In this document: piece by piece, positions 22,097 through 29,344 of the stretch | Layout of the letters: each line of letters starts with the position of its first letter | How positions within the stretch are numbered: the stretch's first letter is position 1 | From: Candidatus Martarchaeota archaeon | Lineage (GTDB): Archaea > Micrarchaeota > Micrarchaeia > Micrarchaeales > Micrarchaeaceae | Length of the DNA stretch: 33,006 nucleotides | Direction of reading: 5' to 3' | NCBI GenBank assembly: GCA_023473395.1 | Contig: JAMCYO010000034.1 | Span: 1 to 33,006 of the forward strand | Program-made: the position numbers and the translations under genes | The notes under the pieces: model-generated | Seen by the model: the letters and a program-made list of their open reading frames with translations, nothing else | Told to the model about the DNA's origin: nothing | Databases searched by the model: none

Positions 22097-23161
22097 TCAG
22101 AAAAGGTCGTCGAGTTCGACCTTTTCGAGGTTCTTTATCTCCTTCTTTATGCTGCTTTCGCTGTACTCCGGGAATTCAACCCCGCTTACTACGAGCATTA
22201 TTCTTATTGAGTCTTTTGCCATCTCACCGTCGATCCTTGCGCCCCATTTTATCAGCGCGTCGCTGCTTATCCTGCTGGCTACCTCTTGGAATATCGTCTC
22301 GGCTTCCCTAAGTGTAAGGCTTTCCCCTCCTATGATGTTTATGAGCGCCTTCTTGGATGTTGCAAGGTCTGCATCGAGCATCGGGCTCTGTATGGCGTTT
22401 TCAAGCGCTATCATCGCCCTGTTCTGCTGTGTAGACGTCGCCATGCCCTCTCCCGAGCCTATGACGGCGTAGCCAGAATCCTTAAGCACCATTCTCAGGT
22501 CTGCGAAGTCTATATTTACCATTCCCGGTTTGGTTACCATTTCGACTATTCCCTTCGTCGCGCTTGCGAGAACCTCGTCGGAAACTCTGAAAGCCATGTT
22601 CAACGGCAGATCCGGGGCTACGGAAAGCAGCTTGTCGTTGTGTATGATTATTACGGTATCGCACACCTTCTTCAGCTTTGCCAGCCCTTCAAGCGCGTTG
22701 TGCATCCTTGTCCTTCCTTCACTAGAGAAAGGCAGCGTTACTATTGCAACGGTTAGCGCACCGTTTTCCTTTGCCTCGTGCGCTATTGTCGATACTGAAC
22801 CTGTTCCGGTGCCTCCCCCGAGCCCGCAGGTTATAAATACGAGATTTGCATCGGAAAGCAGGTGCTTTATCTCGTCCTTGCTCTCCATTGCGGCTTCTTC
22901 GCCAACCTTCATGTCGCTTCCGGCTCCCAATCCTTTGGTAACCCTCTTTCCCAGAAGCAGCTTCCTTTCGGCCTTTGTCTTGATCAGATGCGGTGCGTCA
23001 GTATTCATTGCAATAAGGGTGGCACCGTCAATCCCTAACGCCGAAAGCCTATTGACTGTATTGCTTCCGCTCCCACCAGTGCCTACCACATATATTTTTG
23101 GTTTCGCACCTTCTATAAAACGCAATATCTCTTCATCATCAACGCTGGTAAATTCACTCAT
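22097..23161 (-). CDS. ftsZ: Cell division protein FtsZ
   Basis: Tubulin-like GTPase that forms the division ring, 354 residues. VVGTGGSGSNTVNRL (25-39) begins the nucleotide fold, the tubulin signature GGGTGTGS is at 115-122, and the catalytic T7 loop NIDFADLRMV is at about 216-225. The C-terminal domain includes IIGGESLTLREAETI. The extreme C-terminus (SIKKEIKNLEKVELDDLF) is short and charged. A TATA-like GATTTTTAACC (23198-23208, minus strand) and GTGATG just before the ATG support the start. Confidence 0.97.
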   Translation of the reverse strand: MSEFTSVDDEEILRFIEGAKPKIYVVGTGGSGSNTVNRLSALGIDGATLIAMNTDAPHLIKTKAERKLLLGKRVTKGLGAGSDMKVGEEAAMESKDEIKHLLSDANLVFITCGLGGGTGTGSVSTIAHEAKENGALTVAIVTLPFSSEGRTRMHNALEGLAKLKKVCDTVIIIHNDKLLSVAPDLPLNMAFRVSDEVLASATKGIVEMVTKPGMVNIDFADLRMVLKDSGYAVIGSGEGMATSTQQNRAMIALENAIQSPMLDADLATSKKALINIIGGESLTLREAETIFQEVASRISSDALIKWGARIDGEMAKDSIRIMLVVSGVEFPEYSESSIKKEIKNLEKVELDDLF

Positions 23162-23197
23162 AACATCACGGTCGCTACTTATTATGCTCCTGAAAAG

Positions 23198-23208
23198 GTT
23201 AAAAATCT
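23198..23208 (-). promoter_or_regulatory. TATA-like box for ftsZ
   Basis: GATTTTTAACC on the minus strand lies about 40 bases before the ftsZ ATG, giving a short leader that includes GTGATG as ribosome binding site. Confidence 0.45.
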
Positions 23209-23240
23209 ATTCTGCCAATAAAACATTTACCGATTCAAAT

Positions 23241-23249
23241 CTATAAATT
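23241..23249 (+). promoter_or_regulatory. TATA-like box for deoxyhypusine synthase
   Basis: CTATAAATT is centred about 21 bases before ATG 23266, consistent with a leaderless or nearly leaderless transcript, and argues against the TTG start at 23248. Confidence 0.45.
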
Positions 23250-23265
23250 GCAATATGGCGAGTCA

Positions 23266-24228
23266 ATGGCAGGAACAAAAAATCCCAGTAAAAAAAGTCT
23301 TGTATCCGTACCTGTAAAGGACATAAAGCTGAAGAAGAACATTAGCGTAAAGGAGCTTTTCAAAGAGATGGAACACATAGGCGGGTTTTCGGCGCAACAC
23401 ATGGTTATCGGAACGCACATAGTCGAGAATATGTTCGCAGACAAGGATTCGTTCAATTTCCTTTCTTTTCCTGCTGACATAGTGTCGACAGGCCTTAGAG
23501 GAGTCCTTGCATCTATGACAAAACATTTCGACGCAATAATCACTACTGGCGGAACCGTGGACCACGATCTAGCCCGCGCGTTCGGAGGTGTGTATTCTCT
23601 TGGCACTTTTAATGCCGACGACGCTTATCTGCATTCGCAAAAGGTATATAGGCTGGGGAACGTGTTCATAGAGAATGACGAATATGGCTTGAAGGTAGAG
23701 AATAGCTTCAAAAAGATAATGGACGACATATATACTTCGAAGGACTATAAGAAGGAGTACAGCGCCAGCGAGCTGCTTTATGAATTCGGCAAGAGGATAA
23801 AGGATGAAGGCTCGATATTAAGGCAGGCATACCTGCACAACGTCAAGATATTCAATCCGGGAATCTTGGACGGCGCGTTCGGTACGCAGCTTGCGATATA
23901 TTCGCAGGATCATGACTTCAAGCTTAACCTTATAAAGGACGAGCTGGAGCTAAGCAACATATCGTTCGACAACAAAGTCACTGGGGCATTGATGATTGGA
24001 GGCGGCATAAGCAAGCACCATGTCATATGGTGGAACCAGTTCAAGGGCGGCCTAGATTACGCCGTTTACATAACCACGGCCACGCAGTTCGATGGAAGCC
24101 TTTCCGGTGCAAGGCTTACCGAAGCGGTTTCATGGGGCAAGATAAAAGAGGACGCGAAATACGTGACGATTGACGGCGATGCCACGATAATATTGCCTTT
24201 CATGATGGCGGCTTTGGGAATAGAATAA
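23266..24228 (+). CDS. dys: Deoxyhypusine synthase
   Basis: Transfers the aminobutyl group of spermidine, using NAD, to a lysine of aIF5A, the first step of hypusine formation. 320 residues. Key blocks: ADIVSTGLRGVLASMTKHFDAIITTGGTVDHDLAR (NAD and substrate site), FNPGILDGAFGTQL, LMIGGGISKHHVIWWNQ with catalytic Lys250, YAVYITTATQFDGSLSGARLTEAVSWGKI. All match archaeal and eukaryotic enzymes. The start ATG 23266 is chosen for the TATA-like box just upstream. The aIF5A substrate gene is not in the window. Convergent with the UMP kinase gene, 4 bases apart. Confidence 0.96.
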   Translation: MAGTKNPSKKSLVSVPVKDIKLKKNISVKELFKEMEHIGGFSAQHMVIGTHIVENMFADKDSFNFLSFPADIVSTGLRGVLASMTKHFDAIITTGGTVDHDLARAFGGVYSLGTFNADDAYLHSQKVYRLGNVFIENDEYGLKVENSFKKIMDDIYTSKDYKKEYSASELLYEFGKRIKDEGSILRQAYLHNVKIFNPGILDGAFGTQLAIYSQDHDFKLNLIKDELELSNISFDNKVTGALMIGGGISKHHVIWWNQFKGGLDYAVYITTATQFDGSLSGARLTEAVSWGKIKEDAKYVTIDGDATIILPFMMAALGIE

Positions 24229-24232
24229 AAGG

Positions 24233-24901
24233 CTACCTTACCACGGTTCCGCTGTGCTTTTCCCTTTTTATTGCTTTTTCTATTCCTTCTATGCTTTTGT
24301 CCAGAAAGTGCAGCTCCGCCTTAGACCTTTTCGCTATCTTGCACGCTATTACATCGAATATAAAGCTCGACCGGGCAACCCTGTCATCCCCCTTCATTGC
24401 AAGTTCTATTAGCTTGTCCATTGCCATTTCCTCAACGAAGTTGCCTTTTTCGTCATAAAGCCCTTTCGGAGTGCTTACGTTTATCACGTGCGTCGCATCG
24501 GCCGACTCCGCTATAAGCATGGTGACGGTATCTGTGCTTATTCCAGGTATAAGCCCCCCAGTAACTATCACGCTGCTGCTGCCAAGTTCCTTTCTTATAC
24601 CGTTTGCGCTTCCCACATATACTGTTGAAATACTCCCGAGCGCAGCATGGATTAACCAAGCATTGAGGTATGTCGTCTGTATGCCTATGTTATCCTTTAT
24701 GAATTCAGAAACGCCGAACTTTGCGGCAGCTGAGATATATTTTTTACTCGTAAAGCCGCCGCCAACTACTATTACGAATTTTGTACCCGAAGAAGCATGC
24801 TTGTTTATGAGCCCGGCGAAGTCCCTTATGAATTCGACATCAAGTTCTCCGTCTTCCTTTGTAAGCGTGCTTCCTCCAAGCGAAATCGCTATGGTTCCCG
24901 T
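24233..24901 (-). CDS. pyrH: UMP kinase, archaeal type; no standard start codon
   Basis: Phosphorylates UMP to UDP; amino-acid kinase fold, about 222 residues, the normal archaeal size. Order of motifs: IAISLGGSTL, KFVIVVGGGFTSKKYISAAAKF, FIKDNIGIQTTYLNAWLIHAAL, then STVYVGSANGIRKEL, VIVTGGLIPGISTDTVTMLIAE, ATHVINVSTPKGLYDEKGN. The frame opens right after, and in the same frame as, the nuclease TGA at 24904-24902: ACG GGA ACC ATA GCG ATT. The first ATG, GTG or TTG in frame is GTG 24616, about 95 codons in, which would delete the catalytic N-terminal half. Options are ACG or ATA initiation, readthrough from the nuclease, or one extra base in the sequence: dropping an A would let the GTG overlapping the TGA serve as start. 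Confidence 0.85.
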   Translation of the reverse strand, partial: TGTIAISLGGSTLTKEDGELDVEFIRDFAGLINKHASSGTKFVIVVGGGFTSKKYISAAAKFGVSEFIKDNIGIQTTYLNAWLIHAALGSISTVYVGSANGIRKELGSSSVIVTGGLIPGISTDTVTMLIAESADATHVINVSTPKGLYDEKGNFVEEMAMDKLIELAMKGDDRVARSSFIFDVIACKIAKRSKAELHFLDKSIEGIEKAIKREKHSGTVVR

Positions 24902-26158
24902 TCACTCGCCCAAATCTATGGTATCCCCAACTTTCGGTGCATAAGCCTCGAACCCTTCGCCTCGCAAACCGTCGGCGAAAGCTTCTGTATTTTCCGGGCT
25001 TCCATGCACGCACACGACCTTGTTCGGAGCGCTTTCCCTTACGAAATTGTAAAGGTCACTCATCCCTGAATGCGCAGAAAAATCATAAAAGCCTACCGGT
25101 ATCCTGAATTCTCTGTCAACTTCTTCAACATATATCTTTCCAGTGTCCATAAGCCTCCTTCCGTTGGTTCCCTCTACCTGGTAACCAGTAAGGAATACTT
25201 TAGATTCGTTGTTCAGCCTTGTTATGTAATGCATCGCAGGCCCACCGCTCAGCATGCCTGCGGTAGTTACCACCACAGAACCACCCTGCAATGCCTCCCT
25301 TCTATCCGCCACGTCGGTTACCCAGTTGCATTCGTTGGCCGCCTTGGCGAGCATGTCGGCATTGGCTATGAACTTCCTGTTGGAGAGCACTATTTCGGTA
25401 GCTTCCCTTGCCATTCCGTCTATATAAGTCCTTTCTATCAATCCGTTTTTGTACAGCACTGCAAGCAGCTCCTGGCTCCTTCCAACTGCAAATGCCGGAA
25501 CCAGCGCAATGCCGCCATTGTCCGTAACTTCCTTTACATTTTCAATAAAGTCTTTGACCAACTGTTTCCTGTCAGGGTGCTCCCTTGTTGCGTACGTTGA
25601 CTCTATTATCATTACGTCGCACCTTACCGGTTTCGCGCCCTCGTGCAACAGCTGCGGCGATGCCTTGAAATCTCCAGTATACAATATTCTTTTGTTGTCC
25701 TTCGCGCCGTTGCGTTCAACAAGCGTCAGCGCGCTGCCAGCAATGTGCCCGGCGTCGAAAAGCTCTATGTCGAAATTACCAAGCTGTATGCGTTTTTTGT
25801 AATCTACTTGCATGAACCTTTTCGAAAATTTTTCGAGCTGCCTTTTATGGAAATTTATCTTCGTATGCTCTTTTCTCGATATCTTTATCGTGTCGTTCAG
25901 CAAAAGTTCCGAGAGCCCGAGCGTGGGGCTGGTTCCTATCGTCGGCATTGACATTTCATTGTACAGCGCAGGCGCAGAACCGCTATGGTCCAGATGCGCA
26001 TGGCTCAGAATGAAAGCATCCGCTTTCGGAACGACAGTGGGATATTCGGCACCCTCGTCGATTTTGGTGCCGTAGTCAAACAGCAAATTTCTTTTGTCTT
26101 TGAGAAATATCGCTGAGCGCCCAACCTCGTGTGCGCCTCCATAAAAACTTAATTTCAT
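24902..26158 (-). CDS. Beta-CASP metallo-beta-lactamase ribonuclease (aCPSF2-like)
   Basis: RNA-processing nuclease of the archaeal CPSF2 / COG1236 type, 418 residues. It has HAHLDH at 53-58 (metal site), LFDAGHIAGSAL, LYTGDFKASPQLL, then beta-CASP features: ESTYATREHP, GGIALVPAFAVGRSQELL, MLSGGPAMHYI and the terminal FSAHSGMSDL and VVCVHGSPENTE. There is no N-terminal KH region, which distinguishes it from aCPSF1. Such enzymes act as endo- and 5'-3' exonucleases. The start ATG 26158 lies after a TATA-like CTTTTTATAG on the minus strand (26208-26217). Its stop abuts the UMP kinase frame. Confidence 0.93.
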   Translation of the reverse strand: MKLSFYGGAHEVGRSAIFLKDKRNLLFDYGTKIDEGAEYPTVVPKADAFILSHAHLDHSGSAPALYNEMSMPTIGTSPTLGLSELLLNDTIKISRKEHTKINFHKRQLEKFSKRFMQVDYKKRIQLGNFDIELFDAGHIAGSALTLVERNGAKDNKRILYTGDFKASPQLLHEGAKPVRCDVMIIESTYATREHPDRKQLVKDFIENVKEVTDNGGIALVPAFAVGRSQELLAVLYKNGLIERTYIDGMAREATEIVLSNRKFIANADMLAKAANECNWVTDVADRREALQGGSVVVTTAGMLSGGPAMHYITRLNNESKVFLTGYQVEGTNGRRLMDTGKIYVEEVDREFRIPVGFYDFSAHSGMSDLYNFVRESAPNKVVCVHGSPENTEAFADGLRGEGFEAYAPKVGDTIDLGE

Positions 26159-26207
26159 TAAAATACCTTAATGGCAGAAAAACCGCCAAGATAGATTTCC
26201 CGCGAAA

Positions 26208-26217
26208 CTATAAAAAG
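26208..26217 (-). promoter_or_regulatory. TATA-like box for the beta-CASP nuclease
   Basis: CTTTTTATAG on the minus strand, 50-60 bases before the ATG at 26158, predicts a start near 26185. The rest of this divergent region (26218-26280) has a small GCCG/CGGC inverted repeat but nothing else I recognise. Confidence 0.45.
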
Positions 26218-26287
26218 GGTTTGCAATGACGGAAATCGGCACTGCGCGCCGCTGGCAACGGCGTAAATTTCCTATAAAAATTGGAAA

Positions 26288-26318
26288 GATATTTAAGGTA
26301 TAATAACGTTTTATAAAT
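26288..26318 (+). promoter_or_regulatory. Two TATA-like elements before the tail-anchored winged-helix gene
   Basis: ATATTTAAGG (26290-26299) and TTTATAAAT (26310-26318) both lie before ATG 26341. The first would give a leader of about 20 bases, the second a leaderless message. Confidence 0.4.
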
Positions 26319-26340
26319 GTCAACGATTGCGAATGATTAA

Positions 26341-27213
26341 ATGGCGAACGAAATAAACTTCATGGATTTGACTGTTTTGAAAAGAATAAAGCCGGACACG
26401 ACTGTAGAGAAATTCGGTGCTTTGATAAATTCCTCTTTCTTTGATGCATCCAATGCCTTGGGTACCTTAAAAATAAAAGGCCTTGTGGATTTTACCACAT
26501 ACGTCCCAGGCCAAAACGCAATTACTGTCACAGAAATGGGAAAAAAGCTAATAGAAGAAGCGGATACCAAGGAGAAAATGCCATTCGACCAACTGGATTT
26601 TGCCATACTGACCCAATTGTCAACTGGCAAAAGGAATTTGGCCGATTTGAGCACAGCAGTAAACATAAGCCCAAAGGATCTTGGGATGCACCTGTATAAG
26701 CTAAGCGAACAACAATACATTTCTGCCGATATAAGGAACGGTTCTTTGGACATGTCGCTCACGGAAAAAGGTTTCATGCAGGCAAAGGCAGGCATGCCGC
26801 AGCAGGTCTCCCAGCCTGCGCAAACAGCGCAGGCGCCAAGGCCGCAGCCGCAACAAAACCCGCAATCCGGCGCGCAGAATCAGCAACCTCAACATCTGCA
26901 GAGTGTGCCACAAGCAGTTCCGCCCCAACAGGCAAAACCTATGCAGCCCCAGCCATTGCAACCGCAACAGGCACAACAGCAGGCCCCCGCCCTAACCCAG
27001 GGTGCACAGCAGCCAGCCCAAGCCTCGCAGCCTATGTCCTCCCAACCGCAACAGCAGACGCATCCCCCGGAGGACAAGGAACTTGCAGAAATGCAAAAAC
27101 AGCTTTCATCCACATCAACTAAAAAAACAGGCTCAAAGAGCGTTTACCTGATAGGCATAATCGTAGTGATAATCATAATATTGATAGCGCTATTCGCAAA
27201 GGGCGTATTATAA
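26341..27213 (+). CDS. Tail-anchored protein with two winged-helix domains and a Pro/Gln-rich linker
   Basis: 290 residues, no named family. Residues 1-75 and about 80-150 look like two winged-helix units: each has a helix-turn-helix pattern (TTVEKFGALINSSFFDASNA; NLADLSTAVNISPKDLGMHL) and a wing ending in TVTEMGKKL or SLTEKGFMQA, as in archaeal MarR/PadR-like proteins. Residues 151-245 are almost all P, Q and A. After a short charged patch (EDKELAEMQKQL), residues 267-287 form a single hydrophobic helix at the very C-terminus. This suggests a DNA-binding module tethered to the membrane. It lies 18 bases before the acyl-CoA synthetase beta gene and probably shares its transcript, so control of that operon is possible. 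Confidence 0.72.
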   Translation: MANEINFMDLTVLKRIKPDTTVEKFGALINSSFFDASNALGTLKIKGLVDFTTYVPGQNAITVTEMGKKLIEEADTKEKMPFDQLDFAILTQLSTGKRNLADLSTAVNISPKDLGMHLYKLSEQQYISADIRNGSLDMSLTEKGFMQAKAGMPQQVSQPAQTAQAPRPQPQQNPQSGAQNQQPQHLQSVPQAVPPQQAKPMQPQPLQPQQAQQQAPALTQGAQQPAQASQPMSSQPQQQTHPPEDKELAEMQKQLSSTSTKKTGSKSVYLIGIIVVIIIILIALFAKGVL

Positions 27214-27231
27214 TAACAATAGGTAGTTGAC

Positions 27232-27855
27232 ATGGGTTCGCTAATGGATTATATGGAAGCATACGCACTGCTAAACAAATATGGGATAAAAGCATTAAGG
27301 GCAAGCTATGTTTCGAGCGCGTCTGAAGCGATTAAATTTTCAAACGGAAAGAAAATAGTAATGAAACTGATTTCGGACAAGGCGCTCCACAAATCGAAAA
27401 GCGGCTTGGTAAAGCTTAATCTGTCGTCCGAAAGCGAGATTGCATCGGCTTATAACGCGCTCGCAAAGCTCGGCGAGAATCTTAAGCCATACAAGATTCT
27501 AGTGCAGGAACAGGTGTCAAACGGTACTGAAATAATTGTCGGTGGCAATACTGATGTTCAGTTCGGGAAGCTGATACTCCTGGGGCTCGGTGGCATATAC
27601 GTCGAGGTATTCAAGGACGTATCCATAAGGGTATGCCCGATAACCGAATACGACGCGTCTGAAATGATAAACACCCTCAAATCCAAGCAGATAATGCTCC
27701 AAGACCCTAGGAACGAAAAGATAGTCAAGGGGCTGCTGCTTAAGGTATCGGAACTGCTCACCAAAAATCCTGAAGTACAGGAGCTTGATCTAAATCCAAT
27801 AATCCTGCATGATGGTACATACGATGCGGTAGACTTGAGGCTTATGAAGGGTTGA
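27232..27855 (+). CDS. acdB: ADP-forming acyl-CoA synthetase, beta subunit (ATP-grasp)
   Basis: ATP-grasp subunit that converts acyl-CoA, ADP and phosphate to acid, CoA and ATP together with the alpha subunit. 207 residues. The N-terminus MDYMEAYALLNKYGIKAL, then IVMKLISDKALHKSKSGLVKLNL (phosphohistidine-loop contact region), KILVQEQVSNGTEIIVGGNTDVQFGKLILLGLGGIYVEVFKD, RVCPI and ELDLNPIILHDG are all family landmarks. It is slightly shorter than typical beta subunits. ATG 27232 is kept; ATG 27244 (MDYMEAY) is an alternative. Alpha subunit starts 4 bases after its stop. Confidence 0.93.
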   Translation: MGSLMDYMEAYALLNKYGIKALRASYVSSASEAIKFSNGKKIVMKLISDKALHKSKSGLVKLNLSSESEIASAYNALAKLGENLKPYKILVQEQVSNGTEIIVGGNTDVQFGKLILLGLGGIYVEVFKDVSIRVCPITEYDASEMINTLKSKQIMLQDPRNEKIVKGLLLKVSELLTKNPEVQELDLNPIILHDGTYDAVDLRLMKG

Positions 27856-27859
27856 TTAA

Positions 27860-29260
27860 ATGGCTGGAAAATACTATAACCTAGACAACATGCTAAAACC
27901 AAAAAGCGTCGCGATAATAGGCGCTTCGCAAAGCCCTGAAAAAGTGGGCCATATAATAATGCAAAATTACCTCAACGTTGGCTACAGCGGCGAGATCTAT
28001 CCTGTTAACGTATCCTCAACCGGGACTATTTTGGGGAAGAAATCGTACAAAAGCGTATTGGACGTGAAAAAGCCCATAGACCTCGCAGTAATAGCTATAC
28101 CTGCAAAATTTGTTGCGGATGCGCTTGAGGAATGCGGAAAGGCTAAGGTAAAGAGCGTTATAATAGTGAGCAGCGGTTTTTCCGAAGTAGGAGACAGCGA
28201 ACTCCAGGAGAAGCTTGTTTCCATAGCCAAAAAATATTCGTTGCCTGTGCTTGGACCAAACTGCCTGGGCGTAATGGACCTGCGTTCCAGGGTGGATACG
28301 ATGTTCCTTCCGACTTTCAAAATTGACAAACCCAGCATAGGCGGCGTCAGCTTCGCTTCCCAAAGCGGTGCGGTTGGCAGCACGGTGCTGGATTTGATAT
28401 CGCATGAAAATTTCGGCCTTTCAAAATTCATATCGTACGGAAACGCAGCGGTAATAGACGAAGCCGACATACTTAACTACCTCGGCCATGACCCGGACAC
28501 GAAGGTGATAATATTTTACATTGAAGGCGTAAAGAGGGGCAAAGAATTCATAGAGGTCGCGAGGGAAGTGACGAAGCTCAAGCCAGTCATAATAATAAAA
28601 GGCGGGATAACCCCTGCTGGTTCCAGCGCAGCGCATTCGCACACTGCATCGCTTGCCGGCAGCTACCAGGCGTACGAAGCCGTATTCGAGCAGTTCGGCT
28701 TCATACAAGCAAAAAGCCTCGACGAAATGCTGTATTACGCAAAGATATTCGAGGCGCAGCCGCTAACCACAAAGAAGCGCGTGGCTGTAATAACTAACGG
28801 CGGAGGGGTCGGCGTTCTGGCTGCGGACTCGCTTTACCTTAATGGCCTGGAGATGGCAACGCTTTCCAAGGAATCAGAGAAAATACTTAGGAAAGCAATG
28901 CCTCCCATAGTAAACATGTCGATGCCGATGGACATGGCCGGCGACGCCGATGACAAAAGGTTCGGCACTGCCATAGACGTGTTTTCAAAGGATCCGAATG
29001 TCGACGCTCTCATGATAATAAGCCTTTTCCAGACTCCGGGAGCAGATTCGAGGGTGGCATCAACCATAATAAAATACGGAACTGAGAGCGAAAAACCTAT
29101 TGTCGTCGTAAGCCCTGGCGGCAACTACGCCGAGGTACACAACAACATGATGGAGAGTTCGGGAGTTCCGGTATATCCGTCCCCGGAAGATGCGTCGAAG
29201 GCTCTCGCAGCGCTGATAAAGTATTCGGAATACAGGGAGAGGCACTCAAAAAGCGGATAA
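27860..29260 (+). CDS. acdA: ADP-forming acyl-CoA synthetase, alpha subunit
   Basis: CoA-binding and ligase subunit, 466 residues. Rossmann N-terminus PKSVAIIGASQSPEKVGHII (14-33), then IYPVN, LAVIAIPAKFV, VLGPNCLGVMD, SFASQSGAVGS and YGNAAVIDEADILNYL. The catalytic phosphohistidine is His261 in AHSHTASLAGSYQ, matching the known active-site histidine of Pyrococcus ACD. VAVITNGGGVGVLAAD opens the last domain. With acdB it makes ATP from acyl-CoA in amino-acid or sugar breakdown in archaea. Its acyl-CoA range cannot be read from sequence. Confidence 0.95.
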   Translation: MAGKYYNLDNMLKPKSVAIIGASQSPEKVGHIIMQNYLNVGYSGEIYPVNVSSTGTILGKKSYKSVLDVKKPIDLAVIAIPAKFVADALEECGKAKVKSVIIVSSGFSEVGDSELQEKLVSIAKKYSLPVLGPNCLGVMDLRSRVDTMFLPTFKIDKPSIGGVSFASQSGAVGSTVLDLISHENFGLSKFISYGNAAVIDEADILNYLGHDPDTKVIIFYIEGVKRGKEFIEVAREVTKLKPVIIIKGGITPAGSSAAHSHTASLAGSYQAYEAVFEQFGFIQAKSLDEMLYYAKIFEAQPLTTKKRVAVITNGGGVGVLAADSLYLNGLEMATLSKESEKILRKAMPPIVNMSMPMDMAGDADDKRFGTAIDVFSKDPNVDALMIISLFQTPGADSRVASTIIKYGTESEKPIVVVSPGGNYAEVHNNMMESSGVPVYPSPEDASKALAALIKYSEYRERHSKSG

Positions 29261-29344
29261 CGAAAAACCTTGCAGATAAGCGGCCGTCCAACTCCAAAGC
29301 AATGCTTAATAAAAGGTAATGAGATTGCTGATACGGGTCTTAAA

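Noticed and set aside
1101-24904. TGA as a sense codon in this organism, suggested by the in-frame junctions sufC-sufS and nuclease-UMP kinase
   Set aside because: Many other genes end properly at TGA (for example L7Ae, SMC, S12, L24e), and TGG is used normally for Trp.
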